From: an uncultured Flavobacteriales bacterium
GTDB taxonomy: Bacteria > Bacteroidota > Bacteroidia > Flavobacteriales_D > Sanyastnellaceae
Direction: 5' to 3'
DNA length: 10,989 bases
NCBI GenBank assembly: GCA_913057815.1
Contig: CAJXOV010000033.1
Coordinates: 1-10,989 of the forward strand
How positions within the stretch are numbered: position 1 is the first letter of the stretch; each line of letters begins with the position of its first letter. The position numbers were made by a program, and so were the translations under genes. Positions 6,908 to 10,989 of the stretch are shown piece by piece. The notes below the pieces were generated by a model, which saw only the letters and a list, made by a program, of their open reading frames with translations, was not told where the DNA came from and did no database searches.

Positions 6908-9900
6908 ATGAAACATTTTACATTAGAAGCCAAAGGAATGACCCTTGTGCTTAAACCAGTCCAACGGCTTTTTATGTTGCTTTTATTGACTGTGCCTATT
7001 TTAGCTCAAGGCCAATTAGGATCCTTAGAATGTCCTTTTGATTATCCGGATGCACCATCTCTTGAATTTGCATTGGATACAACTAATACGGGTGGCGCCT
7101 TTTATATAGGTTTCAATGCTTGTGGAGATGTTAACTTTTCGGATTCTGAAATTACACAGATAGACGAGTGCACTTCTCAATTCACTAGAACGTTTTTTGT
7201 TTTTCAGTCAAGCGAAGAATTTGGAATTGATTGTGGAGACGAGATAGGAAGAGTGGAATGCTCGCATTTAATTACAATAATAGACTCTAACTGTGGAAAT
7301 TCTTGTAATATGTCTGTTTCTGCTCAACCTGGTTTTAATGTACTTTGTGATTTAGCAGGTTCTTTCAGTTTTGAAATCATAAATGGTACAGCACCTTTTA
7401 ATGTTCAGTACATCAGACCAGAAGATGTAAACGGAGGAGGATTAGTAGGCTTGATGGAGTCCTCGTCTGAGGTTTCTGGGCTTCCAGCGGGTGTATTTAC
7501 TATTTCCGTGATTGATGCTAATGGATGCGAGTCTAGCACTAGCGTGGAAATTCTGGATGAGACTGTAAACGGATGTAGAGATACAGACGCTTTAAATTTT
7601 AATCCGAACGCTAACTGTGATGATAACTCATGTGAATATGAGCCTGAATGCACAGAGTGTCCTGGAGATATTACTGCTCCAGTAATCACTTGTGCTGATG
7701 ATTTAGTCTTAACTTCTGAAGAATATGCTAACGTTCAGTTTGACACTTCTGCAAGTATAAATGGAGGAACAGGTAACGGAGGAGAAGAGGTGAATGAGCT
7801 TGGGTTTACTACTGAATATACGCCAGTAGATACATCAGTTCCACCAGCAGATTTTCAGCCAAATTACGGACCAGGAAACTACATAATTACTAGTGATGCT
7901 AGTGAGTACCATTTCTTCTTTCAAAATTGTGATGATTCTGATGGTAATCCTGATGGTCAGTACATTGCTTTCAATGGAGATAGTGAGGCAGGAACAGAAG
8001 TTTATTGTCAATCTATATCAGTAACTGCTGGAGAAACATATACTTTCGGTATCCAAGTAGCTACAATCAATCCTGATAATCCAGCTGAATTCCAGCTTTT
8101 TGCTGATGGTTCGCCTATAGGCAACATTTTTAATGCTACTTTGACTGCATGTGATTGGCAAGAATTCACAGCTACTTATACTGCAATTGGTGATGCTGAA
8201 GTAGAATTCTGCATCATTAACCAAAATACAATCGGTGCTGGAAATGACTTTGCTTTAGATGATTTCTCTGTAAGAAATTCTTCAGATGAAGAGTTATCGA
8301 ATAACGGATCTTTTGATGAAGATGCATTTGTAGTGCCAGGACCTATGGTAACAGATGACTGTGATGCGGTTGAACTTACTTTTACTGATGTAGAAACTAC
8401 AGATGGATGTAATATTACACTTGTTAGAACTTGGATAGCTACAGACGCTTGTGGGAATTCATCTTCATGTGATCAAACTATTACTCTAGAAGAATTAGCA
8501 GATGAATGTGGTAATTGTGGAGGTGATGAGTACGCAGGTTGTACAGATTCAGAAGCCTTGAACTTTGACCCTAATGCGGGTTGTTCAGATAATTCTTGTG
8601 AATTTGAGCCTGAATGTACAGAGTGTCCTGGAGATGTAACTGCTCCAGTAATCACTTGTGCGGATGATCTTATGTTGACATCAGAGCAGTACACTAATTT
8701 AGCTTTTGATACTTCTGCTAGTATTAATGGAGGTAATGACAATGAAGAAGAAGTAATGGAAGAAGATTCTCCATTCTTTTCAAATTATACTCTAACCACA
8801 GAGGACAATGTTCTATTCAATGGAGGTTTAGGAGGTAATATTATGACAGAAGGAACTTATGTCCTTACAAATAATCCAACTGAATGGCATGTGCTATTTA
8901 CCGATTGTGCAGATTCAGATGGAGACGATGCAGGTTCATACTTCATGTTCAATGGAGCAAGTGAAGCTGGGGTTCCAGTTCTATGTCAAAATTTGGAGGT
9001 AATAGCTGGCGAAACATACTCTATGAGCGTTCAAGTAGCTTCATTGTTGCAAGGAAATCCAGCTGTATTAAAGTTTACTGCTAATGGAGTAGATATAAGT
9101 GGTACTCAGACAGCTAATTTTGCTGCTTGTCAATGGAGTGAGTTTACTGGAGTTTGGGTAGCTGATGTTACTGGTTCTGTAGACTTCTGCGTGGTGAATG
9201 AAAACACTGTAGCTGGAGGAAATGACTTTGGTTTAGATAACTATTCTGTGAAAAACTCTCTAGGAGAGGAAATTTCTGAAGAAGGTAGTTTTGATGAAGA
9301 CGCTTATGTGACTCCAGGACCTGTGGTAACAGATGATTGTGATGTGGTTGAGCTTACTTTTACTGATGTAGAAACTACAGAAGGATGTAATATTACACTT
9401 GTTAGAACTTGGACAGCTACAGATGCTTGTGGAAATTCATCTTCATGTGATCAAACTATTACTGTAGAAGAAGTAGCAGATGAATGTGGAAACTGTGGAG
9501 GCGATGCTTACGCAGGATGTACAGATTCAGATGCTTTAAATTATGATTCAAATGCAGGCTGTTCAGATAATTCTTGTGAATACTGTGAGTTATTATTCTC
9601 TTGCCCTGTAGCTGAATTTACTTATGAATGTGCCACTGAAATACCATCTGCTAGTTCTAGTGATATAGAAATAATAGATTCATGTGGAGAAGTAACGGTA
9701 ACATGGTCAGATTCAGGAAGTGGAAACGGATGTTCTGTTCCAGCTTCAGTAGTTAGAACCTACACTGTTACTGACGGGCAGTCTACCGAAACTTGTGTAG
9801 TAACTTATAATGCTCAAGATAATACACCTCCTGTATTCGATCCTTTTCAAATATATGTAATAGGAGAATGTGGCGAGTTATCTACTGAAGAATTAGGAAT

Positions 9901-10989
9901 AACTGCTACGGATAACTGTGGTGAAGTTACTATAACTTATGTAGATATTCAATTTTCTCCAGGTTGTTTAGGTTCTTACCAAAGAACTTATACTGCTACT
10001 GATGATTGTGGAAATTCTACAGAAGCTATTCAAATCATTGAATTAACAAATAACAATGGTCCAATGATAGAGTGTCCTATTGATGCTTCTTACGATTGCG
10101 TTGCAAATGTACCTGTGGCTGTAAATCCACCAGTTACTCATGGTTGTAATTTAGAGATAGTAAGCATTGACATGGAAGAATCTATGGAAGGTGATAACTG
10201 TATAGTTACTATTACTAGAACATGGACAGCTATTGATGCCTGTGGAGGAGAATCTACATGCAGTCAAACAATAACTGTAGAAGATACAGAAGTGCCAACT
10301 GCACCAGCAGCACCAGCACCTGTAGCTGTACAATGTGCAGATGATGTACCTGCTGCTTTAGAATTAACAGCAATAGATAATTGTAGTGGAACAATAACAG
10401 GAGTGCCTACTGACGTAATAACACCAGGAGATTGCCCTAACAGTTTTGTAGTAACTAGAACATGGACATTTACGGATGAGTGTTCTAATTCTTCATCTGT
10501 GAGTCAAACAATCACAGTAGAGGATACAGATGCACCAATGGCACCGGAATCACCAGCACCATTAGCAGTACAATGTGCAGATGATGTGCCAGCAGCAGCT
10601 GAGTTAACAGCTACTGATAACTGCAGTGGAACAATAACAGGAGTACCTACAGATGTAGTAACGCCAGGAGATTGCCCTAACAGTTTCGAAGTAACTAGAA
10701 CATGGACATTTACGGATGAGTGTTCTAATTCTTCAACTGTAAGTCAAACCATAACTGTAGAAGATACAGAATCGCCAACTGCTCCAGTAGCACCAGCACC
10801 AGTAGCTGTACAATGTGCAGATGACGTACCTGCAGCTCTAGAATTAACTGCTACTGATAACTGCAGCGGAACAATAACAGGAGTACCTACAGATGTAGTA
10901 ACGCCAGGAGATTGTCCTAACAGTTTCGTAGTAACTAGAACATGGACATTTACGGATGAGTGTTCTAATTCTTCAACTGTAAGTCAAAC
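6908..10989 (+). CDS. Giant secreted HYR/Ig-like repeat adhesin (3' partial)
   Basis: The frame is open from ATG 6908 to the window end (1360 codons plus 2 bases) with no stop. The N-terminus has a long charged start and a hydrophobic stretch RLFMLLLLTVPILAQGQ (about 20-36), a signal peptide; ATG 6938 is an alternative start giving a shorter leader. Residues 37-221 are a Cys-containing region ending in an SprB-like Ig repeat (VSGLPAGVFTISVIDANGC). Residues 222-543 and 544-869 are duplicated modules: a GCTDxxALNF repeat, TAPVITCADD, a jelly-roll-like domain (SEAG...QS..V.AGETYTF; GNDFALDDFSV), then the HYR-like tail TRTW.ATDACGNSSSCDQTIT and DECGNCGG. After a third GCTD repeat (870) come more HYR-like domains, and from 1124 an 80-residue tandem array. 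Composition is acidic and Thr/Ser/Cys-rich. I infer a surface adhesin; the C-terminal anchoring or sorting domain would lie beyond the contig. Divergent from the kinase operon. Confidence 0.9.
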   Translation, partial: MKHFTLEAKGMTLVLKPVQRLFMLLLLTVPILAQGQLGSLECPFDYPDAPSLEFALDTTNTGGAFYIGFNACGDVNFSDSEITQIDECTSQFTRTFFVFQSSEEFGIDCGDEIGRVECSHLITIIDSNCGNSCNMSVSAQPGFNVLCDLAGSFSFEIINGTAPFNVQYIRPEDVNGGGLVGLMESSSEVSGLPAGVFTISVIDANGCESSTSVEILDETVNGCRDTDALNFNPNANCDDNSCEYEPECTECPGDITAPVITCADDLVLTSEEYANVQFDTSASINGGTGNGGEEVNELGFTTEYTPVDTSVPPADFQPNYGPGNYIITSDASEYHFFFQNCDDSDGNPDGQYIAFNGDSEAGTEVYCQSISVTAGETYTFGIQVATINPDNPAEFQLFADGSPIGNIFNATLTACDWQEFTATYTAIGDAEVEFCIINQNTIGAGNDFALDDFSVRNSSDEELSNNGSFDEDAFVVPGPMVTDDCDAVELTFTDVETTDGCNITLVRTWIATDACGNSSSCDQTITLEELADECGNCGGDEYAGCTDSEALNFDPNAGCSDNSCEFEPECTECPGDVTAPVITCADDLMLTSEQYTNLAFDTSASINGGNDNEEEVMEEDSPFFSNYTLTTEDNVLFNGGLGGNIMTEGTYVLTNNPTEWHVLFTDCADSDGDDAGSYFMFNGASEAGVPVLCQNLEVIAGETYSMSVQVASLLQGNPAVLKFTANGVDISGTQTANFAACQWSEFTGVWVADVTGSVDFCVVNENTVAGGNDFGLDNYSVKNSLGEEISEEGSFDEDAYVTPGPVVTDDCDVVELTFTDVETTEGCNITLVRTWTATDACGNSSSCDQTITVEEVADECGNCGGDAYAGCTDSDALNYDSNAGCSDNSCEYCELLFSCPVAEFTYECATEIPSASSSDIEIIDSCGEVTVTWSDSGSGNGCSVPASVVRTYTVTDGQSTETCVVTYNAQDNTPPVFDPFQIYVIGECGELSTEELGITATDNCGEVTITYVDIQFSPGCLGSYQRTYTATDDCGNSTEAIQIIELTNNNGPMIECPIDASYDCVANVPVAVNPPVTHGCNLEIVSIDMEESMEGDNCIVTITRTWTAIDACGGESTCSQTITVEDTEVPTAPAAPAPVAVQCADDVPAALELTAIDNCSGTITGVPTDVITPGDCPNSFVVTRTWTFTDECSNSSSVSQTITVEDTDAPMAPESPAPLAVQCADDVPAAAELTATDNCSGTITGVPTDVVTPGDCPNSFEVTRTWTFTDECSNSSTVSQTITVEDTESPTAPVAPAPVAVQCADDVPAALELTATDNCSGTITGVPTDVVTPGDCPNSFVVTRTWTFTDECSNSSTVSQ
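7571..8536 (+). repeat. Large in-frame module, copy 1 (966 bp, 322 aa)
   Basis: It starts at a GCRDTDALNFNPNA repeat and runs EPECTECPGDITAPVITCADD, jelly-roll-like domain, TDDCDAVELTFTDVETTDGC, RTWIATDACGNSSSC, DECGNCGGDEYA. It is directly followed by copy 2, with long stretches of near-identical DNA such as CAGAGTGTCCTGGAGAT and TGATCAAACTATTACT. Confidence 0.88.
8537..9514 (+). repeat. Large in-frame module, copy 2 (978 bp, 326 aa)
   Basis: Same order of elements as copy 1: GCTDSEALNFDPNA, EPECTECPGD, TAPVITCADD, jelly-roll-like domain, TDDCDVVELTFTDVETTEGC, RTWTATDACGNSSSC, DECGNCGGDAYA. The flanks are nearly identical to copy 1, while the jelly-roll core has diverged strongly. A third GCTD repeat starts at 9515 but the rest of the module does not follow. 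Confidence 0.88.
10277..10989 (+). repeat. 240-bp tandem repeat array (80 aa, HYR-like), cut by window end
   Basis: Units lie at 10277-10516, 10517-10756 and 10757-10989 (233 of 240 bases), each starting VEDTxxPxAPxxPAP and containing QCADDVPAA, TDNCSGTITGVPTDV, PGDCPNSF and TRTWTFTDECSNSS. The period is exactly 240 bp and keeps frame. Units 2 and 3 differ at only 3 of 129 positions in the part 10621-10749 versus 10861-10989, while their first halves differ more. The contig stops inside the array, so the true copy number is unknown. Confidence 0.95.

Noticed and set aside
7405..8742. Two minus-strand frames (7405-7689 and 8473-8742) with similar proteins, as if a small gene family
   Set aside because: They resemble each other only because they are antisense shadows of the duplicated adhesin modules; no start context or own codon pattern.
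10277..10989. CRISPR-like array at the right end
   Set aside because: Units are 240 bp, coding and in frame with no short-repeat/spacer pattern; it is a protein repeat.

Overview
The window looks like a complete short contig from a low-GC member of the Bacteroidota, most likely an uncultured marine or aquatic flavobacterium-like lineage. This is inferred from cysteine-framed GCTDxxACNYNxxAxxDDGSC repeats, large secreted multi-domain proteins, signal peptides ending in FSQ or AQG, a TPR/HisKA_2 sensor kinase beside LytTR regulators, and promoter boxes of the Bacteroidota form TAnnTTTG. The first 49 bases are not biological. They are the Illumina Nextera P7 end, an 8-base i7 index and the transposase adapter, so genome sequence starts at base 50. 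The right end stops inside a 240-bp tandem repeat, which is probably why assembly ended there.

Left part (50-3264, +): one large surface or secreted protein gene, cut off at its 5' end by the contig edge. It is interrupted by an in-frame TGA at 295-297, where the TLDc family normally has a tryptophan. Its layout is TLDc domain, cysteine-rich GCTD repeats, thrombospondin type-3-like Ca-binding repeats, two copies of a 'WGDG head + BspA/DUF285 repeats' module, and a C-terminal EF-hand/dockerin-like motif.

Middle part (3266-6608, -): a signalling cluster read right to left. It holds a periplasmic-TPR HisKA_2 histidine kinase, a LytTR response regulator 33 nt downstream, and after a 172-nt gap a second LytTR regulator of identical length (235 aa). 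The last regulator meets the left-hand gene tail to tail with a single base between stop codons. The kinase gene and the second regulator each carry a matching control region: a TAnnTTTG box, with two copies of a TTTATCCCAGAA-like motif spaced 20 bp apart at nearly the same distance upstream. I infer a LytTR operator and an autoregulatory circuit.

Right part (6908-10989, +): a divergent gene for a very large secreted adhesin-like protein, open at the window end. It has a signal peptide, two ~970-bp duplicated modules (GCTD repeat + HYR/Ig-like domain apparently split by a jelly-roll-like domain), further HYR-like domains, and then a 240-bp tandem array. It shares its upstream region, including the direct repeats, with the kinase gene, so the signalling system could control it too. 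The overall picture is a surface-protein locus with its own sensor and regulators; the functional link is inference.
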